Below, one piece after another: positions 18,200 to 26,354 of a stretch of DNA of 64,000 nucleotides. The notes beneath the pieces were generated by a model. The model saw nothing but the letters and a program-made list of their open reading frames with translations. It was not told the origin of the DNA and made no database searches. The DNA comes from Thermosediminibacter litoriperuensis. Its GTDB lineage: Bacteria; Bacillota; Thermosediminibacteria; Thermosediminibacterales; Thermosediminibacteraceae. How positions within the stretch are numbered: the stretch's first letter is position 1; every line of letters starts with the position of its first letter. The stretch covers positions 57,366 to 121,365 of the forward strand of contig NZ_VNHO01000003.1 of NCBI RefSeq assembly GCF_008124715.1, written 5' to 3'. The translations under genes were made by a program, and so were the position numbers.

Positions 18200-19366
18200 T
18201 TAAAGGGCGGCAATTACGGGCAATTCTGTTGAAAATGTTTTCTCTATTGCCTCTTCAATAATGTTTCGAACCGGACCAATGTAACGCAACTTTTCAAAAT
18301 CATCGTTGGAGAAATTGCGGATAAAGGCAGCCCCGCGGATAGCTGCAAGCACTTCTTCTGCTGAAGACATATTGTCGAGGGGGCCGGCAATGACCGGTGC
18401 ACTCTGAGCCAACTCTGTAATTAATAAGGCGATTCTAGCTTTGTTTTTATTGGCTACGGCTTCGCCCAAAGCACACAGGTCGTTTGATCCGTGCAATATT
18501 ATAGAAGCAGGCAGTTCCCGCCGCACTTCCATAACATTCATTCCTTTAGCTTTGGTGTCCAGGTTGATTAACTCGACACCCAATTCTGCTATATCCTTCA
18601 GAATGGGACGAATAGCTCCGCAACTGTGAAAACAAATCGCCGCCGGGGTTAACTTTCTAAGCTGGGTCAGCAACAAATGCATATACGGACGGACAAGATT
18701 CCGGAAATCCGATGGAGAGAAAAACATACCATCCTGGTAGCCCAGATCATCGCTATAAATGATGACATCCGGTTGCTCAGGAAGCGAACTCAACATGTAG
18801 TTATAGGCATCAACAATAGATTCCAATGACCAATCCAGGAGGGCTGCAGCGATCTTCCAGTTTTTTTCAGCAATGTCTTCCATAAACCGCCAGGGGTTGC
18901 GCAACATAAAGCTCAGTTCTAAGAGGCCTGGGCAAGGAGCATCTGCAATTACAATGCCGGCGTTTCTAAATTCCGGTTCAACAAGCTGTACTTGGTTACG
19001 CCATTCAGGTTTAGGGTAATGTAAGATATCCTTGAGCCCTGCAGTTTCCAAAGGATGGCTGATTGGTGATAAGAAACCTTCGTCTCTTTGCCATTGAACG
19101 CCGAAAGCATCGGTAAAAGGTTCATCGGTCATCACCGGGGGGGCAAATAATAGACCGGTACGGATGAAATCGGATCCTAAACGGATACACTCCATTGGTG
19201 TCAAAGGCAGAGTTTCGTAAATGGAATGTGCCACCGCACTGTCTTTTCGCAAATGCGGAAGTGCACTGGCCCGAATGCCGGTAAGGGATGTTGTTCCGAT
19301 GTCAATTAGTGGTGGACCGTTCCAGTCTCCGGAAAGCAATTCAGCTAACTTCATCCGGAGTGACAT
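18200..19366 (-). CDS. cmuC: CmuC-like UroD-family methyltransferase
   Basis: 388 residues of the uroporphyrinogen-decarboxylase superfamily. A probable zinc site is H247-S-C249 (in CFHSCGAI) with C298 (NDLCALG). The start at 19366 shares one base with the cmuB stop (TAATG) and has GGGGAGATGGAG before it; the ATG at 19402 would overlap cmuB by 37 bases. Position between cmuB and cmuA matches cmuC of chloromethane users. There cmuC is needed for growth, though its exact step is unclear. A 127-base gap separates it from cmuA. Confidence 0.85.
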   Translation of the reverse strand: MSLRMKLAELLSGDWNGPPLIDIGTTSLTGIRASALPHLRKDSAVAHSIYETLPLTPMECIRLGSDFIRTGLLFAPPVMTDEPFTDAFGVQWQRDEGFLSPISHPLETAGLKDILHYPKPEWRNQVQLVEPEFRNAGIVIADAPCPGLLELSFMLRNPWRFMEDIAEKNWKIAAALLDWSLESIVDAYNYMLSSLPEQPDVIIYSDDLGYQDGMFFSPSDFRNLVRPYMHLLLTQLRKLTPAAICFHSCGAIRPILKDIAELGVELINLDTKAKGMNVMEVRRELPASIILHGSNDLCALGEAVANKNKARIALLITELAQSAPVIAGPLDNMSSAEEVLAAIRGAAFIRNFSNDDFEKLRYIGPVRNIIEEAIEKTFSTELPVIAAL

Positions 19367-20277
19367 TACTCCATCTCCCCTGATAGCTTGAACATATTCC
19401 ATAGGGGATGATTTTCCGGCAGTTTATGCCCGTCTAGTTCCTTAGCCGCAAATCCATAGAATACTTCTGCAGTCCCCGACACATGAGCTGCTATTGGGGC
19501 CTTCTCAATGATGCCGTAGTGCAAATAGTCTGCACCGGCGGCACGACAGACGGCAAGGGCCGTTGCTAAAGACAGATTTACCCATTCCCGGCCCAACTTT
19601 TTCACGCTGGTCCATTGTGGAAAACAGTTAGAAAAGGCACAACCCGCAGGATAACCGAAACGTTCCCGTACAGCCTGAATTTGTCGGATATTTAAGCCAA
19701 TCGAAGGTGGATCCATGGTGCCTACATCAACAATCGGAGCTACTACACCAATCTCCTTTAACATAGGGTAATAATAGTTTTCAATCATTTCGCAAGTTCC
19801 CTCAGGGGTAGGATTACTTACATCGCTGGCAAGAATCATGACAGCAGCGGGGCGATGCCGGCCAAGTACTTCCAATTCTTCGTCTTCGGTATCCTCATTG
19901 AGTGATGCATAAATAGAACGGTTCAGAATGCCGAGTTTAGCACCCGCCTCAAGCCCGGCTATACGGGTTTCAGCCTCAGTAGCATTTATTAATAAAGGGA
20001 GGCTCGTACGCGCACTTACGAATTCCAAAAAACGTTCCATAGCTTCAGGTGAAGCGGCAATGATGTCAAAGGCCATTTGAACCCCATATCGTTTACTGAG
20101 TTTATTTACACGGTCCACCAGTTCCGCCGCCCGGGATTGATCAAACTCACCGGCGAAAGGATCAGAAACAATAGAGTGTTTGTCGTAGAAAATACTCCCT
20201 ACCACCAAGCCGGTTGTTAAACCGAACGGCCCTCCTATCATTGCGTCACCAATCTTAATTACATGACATTCTGCCAA
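19366..20277 (-). CDS. cmuB: CmuB-like (MtrH family) methyl-corrinoid:tetrahydrofolate methyltransferase
   Basis: 303 residues, MtrH/CmuB family TIM-barrel. Recognisable blocks are IGGPFGLTTGLVVGSIFYDK, AFDIIAASPEAMERF, ILASDVSNPTPEG and VDVGTMDPPSIGLN. CmuB takes the methyl group from methylated CmuA corrinoid and puts it on tetrahydrofolate. The TTG at 20277 is eight bases after AGGGGG; a second TTG at 20283 overlaps the stop of a small upstream ORF but is too close to that SD. First long gene of the leftward operon, with a good sigma-A promoter about 290 bases upstream. Confidence 0.88.
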   Translation of the reverse strand: MAECHVIKIGDAMIGGPFGLTTGLVVGSIFYDKHSIVSDPFAGEFDQSRAAELVDRVNKLSKRYGVQMAFDIIAASPEAMERFLEFVSARTSLPLLINATEAETRIAGLEAGAKLGILNRSIYASLNEDTEDEELEVLGRHRPAAVMILASDVSNPTPEGTCEMIENYYYPMLKEIGVVAPIVDVGTMDPPSIGLNIRQIQAVRERFGYPAGCAFSNCFPQWTSVKKLGREWVNLSLATALAVCRAAGADYLHYGIIEKAPIAAHVSGTAEVFYGFAAKELDGHKLPENHPLWNMFKLSGEME

Positions 20278-20279
20278 CT

Positions 20280-20399
20280 TCAATTCCCCCTTATATATAA
20301 TAAGATCAAAGGAATCACCAAAGCCACCAATATCAGGAGCCCCACTCCAAGTAATACCGGCGTTATCTCAAATGCAAACGGCCACGAAATCCGTTGCAC
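20280..20399 (-). CDS. Possible 39-residue membrane leader peptide of the cmu operon
   Basis: GTG-started ORF whose TGA lies two bases before the TTG of cmuB, and whose last codons include the cmuB ribosome-binding site. The product begins MQRISWPFAFEITP and continues with a single hydrophobic helix (LLGVGLLILVALVIPLILLY), ending RGN. The sequence is clearly membrane-like and adjacent, which argues for a coupled gene. Against it, no clear SD precedes the GTG. It could be a leader peptide or small transporter subunit. Confidence 0.45.
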   Translation of the reverse strand: MQRISWPFAFEITPVLLGVGLLILVALVIPLILLYIRGN

Positions 20400-20563
20400 C
20401 CATTTTGTAATAATTTGATTTTTGTGATTATTCTATATATCAAAAAAATACAACTCCTTATGAAAATTTGAGACGTGTAAAAAAGAAATAACAGCAAACA
20501 AAATTGTTATAGATTTTACGGAAGGTATAAAAATGTTCGAATGCATAGTATAGATCCAATTTT

Positions 20564-20592
20564 ATTTTAAATCGCATTATTTTGTATGTCAA
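20564..20592 (-). promoter_or_regulatory. Sigma-A promoter of the cmu-like operon
   Basis: Reading leftward: TTGACA, 17 bases, TAAAAT. Near-consensus. Predicted start is near 20557, leaving a leader of about 160 bases before the small ORF and about 280 before cmuB. Confidence 0.75.
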
Positions 20593-20620
20593 TATATTAT
20601 ATCGTATATATTTTGTTATC

Positions 20621-20640
20621 ATTGTATAACATTGTATAAT
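20621..20640. repeat. Tandem 10-base repeat between divergent promoters
   Basis: ATTGTATAAC followed directly by ATTGTATAAT. It lies between the cmu promoter and the promoter of the DcmR-like gene, so it is a candidate operator. Simple AT-richness is an alternative. Confidence 0.4.
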
Positions 20641-20656
20641 TGTTGAAATATGTATT

Positions 20657-20686
20657 TTGCTTGATATTTTCAATACTCTGTAGTAT
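20657..20686 (+). promoter_or_regulatory. Candidate promoter of the DcmR-like gene with inverted repeat over -10
   Basis: TTGCTT, 18 bases, TAGTAT. The -10 region lies inside an inverted repeat (ATACT-CTGT-AGTAT, 20673-20686), which could be an autoregulatory site. Confidence 0.45.
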
Positions 20687-20727
20687 CATTTTATTATTAA
20701 TAATAGAATAGTGGAGCAGTGGTTAAT

Positions 20728-21480
20728 ATGAACGAAGAACTACTAACCGTAGAAGAGGTAGCAAAAATTCTGCGAACAACCACTAATACAATCTATAGAT
20801 GGCTAAGAGCCGGAAAACTCCCCGGTATCAAACTAGGCAAAGAGTGGCGCATAAGAAAAGAAACCCTGGCTTCAAAACTAAATGAAACCAATTCCACCAG
20901 TATCAAAGGGCAGCGTTTTTTGGATAAAATCGGCCCTCATAGCGACCATGTGTTGGCGGTTACCCGCAAAACACACGATCTGTATAATCTTGAAGCGGAG
21001 TTTTTTAAAAAGGGGTTATCCAGAGGATATAGATTGTTTAAAGGGTGCTGGTGGCAAAAACCCGATGACGCAAGAAGGGAACTGTCTATTAGAGGGTTAC
21101 CTATTGAGGAGCTTGAAGCAAAAAATGCCCTTACCATTGTTGACCTGACTGATTATTATAATCGTTCAGGGAAAAATGGACCGGTTCAGGTATGGTCGGA
21201 GGAAGCAAGAAAAACTTTTGAATTGGGATATAAGACTATGTGGGGTTCAGGTTCGCCTCACCTGCTGTCCTTGGGAGGACATTTCCGAAACCTAATCGAA
21301 TTTGAAAGTTCACTGGATGATGCCCTTAGAAAGCTGCCGGTTGTTGGAATCTGTCCTTACATTTTTGATGATTTTACCGGCGACTATTTTGAACAGTTGA
21401 TTGATTTGATGAACCTTCATTCAAGTGTTATTTTTTACAATAACGGATCGGCGACTTATTTAAAAAATCAACCGGCTTAA
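20728..21480 (+). CDS. DcmR-like regulator: excisionase-type HTH plus MEDS-like sensory domain
   Basis: 250 residues. Residues about 1-50 form a MerR/excisionase-type winged HTH (LLTVEEVAKILRTTTNTIYRWL, with RAGKLPGIKLGKEWRI). Residues about 65-245 resemble the MEDS domain (methanogen/methylotroph DcmR sensory domain): GPHSDHVLAV, EFFKKGLSRGYR, ALTIVDLTDYY, RNLIEFESSLDDAL, GICPYIFDDF and the closing LMNLHSSVIFY. DcmR represses dichloromethane dehalogenase in Methylobacterium. Being divergent from the cmu-like operon, it most likely controls that operon. The ATG at 20728 is preferred over the GTG at 20719, where SD spacing would be two bases. Confidence 0.78.
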   Translation: MNEELLTVEEVAKILRTTTNTIYRWLRAGKLPGIKLGKEWRIRKETLASKLNETNSTSIKGQRFLDKIGPHSDHVLAVTRKTHDLYNLEAEFFKKGLSRGYRLFKGCWWQKPDDARRELSIRGLPIEELEAKNALTIVDLTDYYNRSGKNGPVQVWSEEARKTFELGYKTMWGSGSPHLLSLGGHFRNLIEFESSLDDALRKLPVVGICPYIFDDFTGDYFEQLIDLMNLHSSVIFYNNGSATYLKNQPA

Positions 21481-21531
21481 GACTGGAGAACAACCCGAGC
21501 ACCTGGCGGAGTTTCTCCGGCCACAAACATT

Positions 21532-21557
21532 GAAGACGGCCCGATAGGACCGTCCTC
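21532..21557. terminator. Probable bidirectional terminator
   Basis: GACGG pairs with CCGTC with an inner CC/GG, between the ends of the DcmR-like and FapA-like genes; the T-tract on the plus side is short (AAATTTTATG). Confidence 0.5.
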
Positions 21558-21586
21558 AAATTTTATGTAATAATTTTATGGTTATA

Positions 21587-23437
21587 TTATGATATTATAG
21601 CCGTGCTATAGGATCTCAGATTCCCATCTTTATCCAACCACAAGCGGACATTTTTTTCCTCCTCATTAAAGCGGTATGCCTGTCCACCTACAAGAATTAA
21701 AGCGTTCTCAAAGGCATATCCAACAGTCACCACAGCTTTCGGGCCGGTCACCACCCTGGTGGCGGCCCCGCCTTTGGCCCCCAGCTCTCCTACATGCACA
21801 TCCCCGCCGGCGTGTATCTCGCCACCGCGAAATACCCCGGATACAGTAACTTTCTTACCAGCCTCAATCCGGGAAATATAACAACCGCTGCCCACCACCC
21901 GGACATCGCCGGTAGCTATTACTGTAGAATTGTGGACGCTTGACGCCTCCACATCACTTTCAGTAGACGGCGAGAACGCAAAGGCCTGTTCCCATTCCCC
22001 GGCTCGTTGCGCCAATGTTTCGATCTCCTGGAGGTCACGCACTGCCAGCGGGGAACGAACCAGAGCCCGTTCGACTTCTCGGATAAATTCTTCCAGGCCT
22101 TCAGCGGCCATTCCCGGGGGCATTGTCTCAACCTGCTTTCTGAAGGTACTGGCGGCACCAGGAAGATGGCGAAACTTCCCCTCCAACAATAACTTTACCA
22201 GAGGGCCGATACCGCCTTTAAGATCGCCTTGTTTGAACGCCGGGTGCCCCAGTAACTGCTGGATAGCCATGGTCATCTCTTGAAGACCGACCGCTAAAGC
22301 ATGAACCTGCGGCAACATCCGTTGTAGAAAAGCAGGAACTCTTCCTGCGATAACCACCGATGATAGGATATTCCCACTGATCAGGATGGATCCAGCAGCT
22401 TGAACCCTCGCACCGGAGACCAAGCCTCCCACCCTAACATTCCCGCCGGCTTCTACCACCATCCTTTCTGTCACGTTACCGGCAATTAGGATATCGCCTT
22501 TAAAGACAATGTTACCTGAAGCAAGGTCTACATCACCATTATGTACCAGCTCAGGTAATACGCTTACCTTTACCAAGTTGCGAAAACAGGAGACAGCGGG
22601 ACGTCCAGATCGGGCCGCTATGACCCGTTCACCATCTCCGGTAAGCACCGCTCCTTCACCTGCAGAAAGAGTAAAGTCGCGGGGCGACGGCGGCACAATC
22701 ACCTCACCCTTGACGCTGGTGCCAGGGCGTCCCGGTTCTGGAGGGTGTTTGACAGCAAGGATTTCTCCCGCCTCCACCGACGTAAAAACATAGCGTTTCC
22801 GGAAATCCACCGCGTCATCTTGCTCCGTCACTACCGGCACCTTGGGATTAAGGGGAAAAAGTAATTCTACCCGTCCGTCCTTTGCCGGCTCTGCAGGAAT
22901 ACCTCTGGCAACAACCACCTCTTCTTCAGCGCAGGATGTAACAACTCTGAAGCATGTTTCCCAGTCTATTCCATAATTAATCCCCAGACGGGATAACTCC
23001 TGCAATAGTTCATCCCATGTAAGTGGGGGATGTCGTTCTTCTCGCTTTACTACCGATAGTTGCAGTATCCTGGCTGGCGGGAGATCCGGTAATTCCCGGT
23101 GAAGTACTACCGTAGGACGTATTCGCAAAATCGCTTGTAGGCCATCGGAAGAAATGGTCACGGACCATTCCCCTTGTCTTCTCTCTTTCACCGTTTCCAA
23201 CCGCACCGTATCCTTCATGGATACGGGGGTGGGTTGAGTGCACTCCCGGCCGTTAATAATCAATCTTGCTCCCGGGCAAGGCACCACCACCGGGTAAGGT
23301 CCCTCCGGCCGGTGCCGGACAATCAGGCACCCCTGTTTAACTAAAGCATACGGCCCCACCGCTTCTTCTTCCAAAAAAGCTTTGTCGACTATATCAGCTG
23401 TTGCTATGAGGGCGTCGCGGGTAATCTCCTCCTTCAT
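21587..23437 (-). CDS. FapA (DUF342) family protein
   Basis: 616 residues of the FapA/DUF342 family. The N-terminal part is a mixed domain. From about residue 290 there is a run of right-handed beta-helix-like repeats (NGDVDLASGNIVFKGDILI, GGNVRVGGLVSGARVQAAGS), interrupted by a helical insertion (about 375-480) and resumed at the end (ATGDVRVVGSGCYISRIEAG). Such proteins form scaffolds related in style to bactofilins. Last gene of an operon encoding a partner-switching cascade, which suggests that its assembly or output is controlled by STAS-kinase switching. Function not established. Confidence 0.85.
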   Translation of the reverse strand: MKEEITRDALIATADIVDKAFLEEEAVGPYALVKQGCLIVRHRPEGPYPVVVPCPGARLIINGRECTQPTPVSMKDTVRLETVKERRQGEWSVTISSDGLQAILRIRPTVVLHRELPDLPPARILQLSVVKREERHPPLTWDELLQELSRLGINYGIDWETCFRVVTSCAEEEVVVARGIPAEPAKDGRVELLFPLNPKVPVVTEQDDAVDFRKRYVFTSVEAGEILAVKHPPEPGRPGTSVKGEVIVPPSPRDFTLSAGEGAVLTGDGERVIAARSGRPAVSCFRNLVKVSVLPELVHNGDVDLASGNIVFKGDILIAGNVTERMVVEAGGNVRVGGLVSGARVQAAGSILISGNILSSVVIAGRVPAFLQRMLPQVHALAVGLQEMTMAIQQLLGHPAFKQGDLKGGIGPLVKLLLEGKFRHLPGAASTFRKQVETMPPGMAAEGLEEFIREVERALVRSPLAVRDLQEIETLAQRAGEWEQAFAFSPSTESDVEASSVHNSTVIATGDVRVVGSGCYISRIEAGKKVTVSGVFRGGEIHAGGDVHVGELGAKGGAATRVVTGPKAVVTVGYAFENALILVGGQAYRFNEEEKNVRLWLDKDGNLRSYSTAIIS

Positions 23438-23456
23438 TTAGGAACTCACCTCTCGC

Positions 23457-23777
23457 CTAAGCGTTGGGATTTGTCTTCAGTACTTCCAGCACTTGAAAAA
23501 AGCCTATCACTTCCAGGTCTTCTCGAATAAGATCCGGGATATTAACAATTTTCAGGGTGCGCCCTTGACTGAAAAAGTGCCTTGCCTGGCTCAGAAGCAT
23601 TCCCACCCCGGAAGAATCTATGAACCGAAGTCCCTGCAGATCTATCTCCACCACTTCCTCCGGCCGACGCTGAATTTCCTGTTGTAACTGATCCACGTTG
23701 CTAAAATCCAGTTCGCCTTCCACCTCCAGGATTGCCATTCCTTTCTGTTGCCGGACTCTAATCTCCAACCCTTTCAC
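23457..23777 (-). CDS. STAS-domain anti-sigma factor antagonist
   Basis: 106 residues, a single STAS domain. The regulatory serine lies in LQGLRFIDSSGVGML, the usual phosphorylation loop. The GTG start overlaps the phosphatase gene by 20 bases. In SpoIIAA/RsbV systems the unphosphorylated STAS protein sequesters the kinase/anti-sigma factor. Its likely partners are the ATPase at 24845-26086 and the phosphatase just upstream. Confidence 0.9.
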   Translation of the reverse strand: MKGLEIRVRQQKGMAILEVEGELDFSNVDQLQQEIQRRPEEVVEIDLQGLRFIDSSGVGMLLSQARHFFSQGRTLKIVNIPDLIREDLEVIGFFQVLEVLKTNPNA

Positions 23778-24483
23778 CTGCCTTTCCCGTCACTTTCATA
23801 ACAACCAGTGTCACGTCATCCTTTTGAGGAAAACCGCGGGTAAATGTCTCCAGGTCAGATAAAATATTTTTTTTCATCCTGTCCGCCCCAGCGCCATACT
23901 GAAGACGTACTATCTCCCTCAATCGTTCCTGCCCGTATCTTTGTTCCCCCGGCCCACAGGCCTCCACAAGTCCATCGGTATACAGCACCACCGCATCTCC
24001 GGCGGCAAGAGAAAATTCCTCCACCCCTGACCCAAGGTAATCTTCCAACAGGCCCAAGGCGACTCCCCGGCACCGGACCACTTTCACCTCGCCGTCAGAT
24101 AGAAGGATGGGAGGGTGGTGCCCTGCATTGACACAGGAGAGGCGTCCCGTTATCCCGTCGTAACACAGTAGGCATAGCGTGGCAAAAGCCCCGCATTTCC
24201 GCAGTTCATACCCTCCCACCTTGTTTAACCGGCGCACTACTTCCAGAGGATGGGGATTAACCCTGATACACTCCCGGAGCATATGGCGGATTGTTTCCAT
24301 CAGCCGGGCCGCATGGAATCCTTTACCCATTACATCTCCAATGACAGCGAACACGGTTCTCTTGTCGCAGGAAATAAACTCAAAGAAATCTCCCCCGACC
24401 TGGCCGGCTGGCAGGCTGCACCCACTACCTTCCAACCTGTAGGCACTTAGTATTTTCTCATTACCAGTAATCACTTCTATCAT
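23758..24483 (-). CDS. PP2C/SpoIIE-type serine phosphatase
   Basis: 241 residues, a stand-alone SpoIIE/RsbU catalytic domain. Metal-binding blocks visible are GGDFFEFI, IGDVMGKGFHAARLM, VNAGHHPPILL, VVLYTDGLVEA and QKDDVTLVVMKV. The ATG at 24483 has GGGAGGAG six bases before it, so the longer frame to 24540 is not used. It lacks an N-terminal sensor domain. It should dephosphorylate one or both STAS proteins encoded on either side. Confidence 0.9.
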   Translation of the reverse strand: MIEVITGNEKILSAYRLEGSGCSLPAGQVGGDFFEFISCDKRTVFAVIGDVMGKGFHAARLMETIRHMLRECIRVNPHPLEVVRRLNKVGGYELRKCGAFATLCLLCYDGITGRLSCVNAGHHPPILLSDGEVKVVRCRGVALGLLEDYLGSGVEEFSLAAGDAVVLYTDGLVEACGPGEQRYGQERLREIVRLQYGAGADRMKKNILSDLETFTRGFPQKDDVTLVVMKVTGKAGERVGD

Positions 24484-24484
24484 T

Positions 24485-24811
24485 CTACTCCTCCCTCTCT
24501 TCTCCGACTGGAGCGGTGTTTTGCTCCAGGAGCCTGTCAAGCCCTACCAGCCGCATCACCTCCGCCACATCAGGTTGCGGCCTCAAAATCAGCATCTTGC
24601 CTCCCTTTTGTCGCCAATCGTTGTTAATGTCCAGTAAACTTTTCAAACCGGTGGAATCAACGAAAGATACACCTGACAGGTCCACTTCCAGCGTGCGTTC
24701 CCTCACTGTCCCAACAACTTCTTGCAATTGCGGTACCGTTTCTACGTCCAATTCACCATTCAGCACTACCCGGCACACTCCCCGGGCAACGGAAACATCC
24801 ACTTTCAGCAA
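24485..24811 (-). CDS. STAS-domain protein
   Basis: 108 residues, a second single-STAS antagonist in the operon, with the phosphorylatable loop DLSGVSFVDSTGLKSLL (a threonine follows the serine). It ends one base before the phosphatase start. Two different STAS proteins with one kinase and one phosphatase suggest either parallel outputs or competition. Confidence 0.9.
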   Translation of the reverse strand: MLKVDVSVARGVCRVVLNGELDVETVPQLQEVVGTVRERTLEVDLSGVSFVDSTGLKSLLDINNDWRQKGGKMLILRPQPDVAEVMRLVGLDRLLEQNTAPVGEEREE

Positions 24812-24844
24812 TCAAATCACCTTCTTCATTGATCTTTTCCGGTT

Positions 24845-26086
24845 TTAACTTATTGCAGGCACAACATAAAAGTCCATGGCCAGGGTGGTACCTGACGGTC
24901 CTGTATTAAGGTGGAGGTAGTCCGCATAGTAGAGCATCAGGGTAAATCCGCACCCCAAGGAATTCTTGGTTGAATAATGTTGCATCAGCGTTGCCCGTGT
25001 CAACTCGCTTTTTTTGATTCCCGGACCTTTGTCCTGCACAACAACCCTGACGGTATCCCCTGACTGTCTAGCTTGCCAGCACCCGCCCCCCGCATGTTTG
25101 AGAGCGTTAGTCAGCGCCTCTGACAAGCACAGGGCGATCGCGTGCCACCTGCGCCTGTCAATAGAAGGTAAAAATTCCTGTATTATCCGGCGGGCTTCCG
25201 GAATGTCAAGGGTCTGCCGTACCTCACCCTTGACCAGTTCTGTCCCTTCTGATACCACTTTCTCAATCTCTTCACCATTCGCGAGGTTCAGCCGGCCCCC
25301 CGTCACCGCCGCTATAGCCTCCCGGTAAGCCTGCATCTCCTGCCGGTGCATCTTTCTCTCCTTTTCAATCACCTCTGTAATGTCAAAGGCCAGCAGTCCT
25401 CCGCTCTTGTGGTCGAACGGCACGCCGTGGAGGTCAAACACCTTTTGCCCGTCTTCGCTGATGATTACTTCACGCCGGTGTTCTGCTTGGCGGATAGCCT
25501 GACGCATCAGTTTTTCCGCTTCTTGCATGGGTAGGGCCAGGTCGGCTTGACCTGAAAGGTAGCGGAAGCGCCCCCCTTCATATTTCATAACCTTCCCCAC
25601 CTTGAGAGCGTTAATTAGTTCGGATTTCTCCACTTCAGCCAGCAGCTTCTCCCTGACAAGGTCCTGAAGGTGCTCCGGCAAGCGCCTGGTAATCTCCTTA
25701 ACTAGCTCACCGGCGCTTCCTCCCAGCAACTGATATTCCTCCTTGCTAAGACGGAAGGCGGTTTCTTGGTTCCGGTGGACATACAGGATATCAAAAACAT
25801 GTACATTATTTTTCCCTTTGAACGGCACCCCGGCCACCTCAACCCACAAGCTATCCTGCAGCCTGATTTTATACCGGCCCGGAATTGGAGCTTCCGTTTC
25901 CAGCCCAAACTCCCTGGTACTTAACACCAGAATGTGGCCTGGATACTGCTTGCCATACTCATCTTCCAGTAATACCCGAACAGGCGGCGAAGGCACCCGC
26001 CGAAGGGGACCTGCCGGAATAAAGTAATTGCATTCCACACAATTACGGTTTGGTTCTTTTTTCGCGCATTCAAGACACCGTCGCAT
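24845..26086 (-). CDS. RsbW-like ATPase with N-terminal Cys cluster, PilZ-like and PAS regions
   Basis: 413 residues. C4xxC7 and C16xxC19 at the very start look like a zinc-binding knuckle. Residues about 35-120 have a PilZ-like look (GHILVLSTREFGLET), which I hold weakly. About 165-245 resembles PAS (FDLHGVPFDHKSGGLLAFDI). The C-terminal HATPase_c domain (about 300-410) has the N-box EALTNALKHAGG and DKGPGI, as in RsbW/SpoIIAB. It has no His-phosphoacceptor domain, so it is better read as a serine kinase/anti-sigma-like switch than as a histidine kinase. First gene of the partner-switching operon. Confidence 0.82.
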   Translation of the reverse strand: MRRCLECAKKEPNRNCVECNYFIPAGPLRRVPSPPVRVLLEDEYGKQYPGHILVLSTREFGLETEAPIPGRYKIRLQDSLWVEVAGVPFKGKNNVHVFDILYVHRNQETAFRLSKEEYQLLGGSAGELVKEITRRLPEHLQDLVREKLLAEVEKSELINALKVGKVMKYEGGRFRYLSGQADLALPMQEAEKLMRQAIRQAEHRREVIISEDGQKVFDLHGVPFDHKSGGLLAFDITEVIEKERKMHRQEMQAYREAIAAVTGGRLNLANGEEIEKVVSEGTELVKGEVRQTLDIPEARRIIQEFLPSIDRRRWHAIALCLSEALTNALKHAGGGCWQARQSGDTVRVVVQDKGPGIKKSELTRATLMQHYSTKNSLGCGFTLMLYYADYLHLNTGPSGTTLAMDFYVVPAIS

Positions 26087-26354
26087 CTTTTCACCTCCTT
26101 TATACCGTGAAATAACCGTAAAATATTACGAGCCACCTTCTCTTTTTTGTAAAATAGAGATTGGCAAACCATCAATACAGGATGGGAGAAAATGGCTCGG
26201 TAAATTGATTAACTTTTAATCTTTTTATTAAAGGCAGCAGATTATTACTTGTCGCCTCATTTCAGGCCGCAATGGTTGAAAACCACCACCTTTAACATCG
26301 CCTGACATCAAGATATCACCTGAAAAATTTATACTGCCACTCTCCGTATTTACT

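Noticed and set aside
20458..20673. 71-codon frame in the cmu/dcmR intergenic region
   Set aside because: Lies across the best sigma-A promoter and has an AT-rich, low-complexity product.
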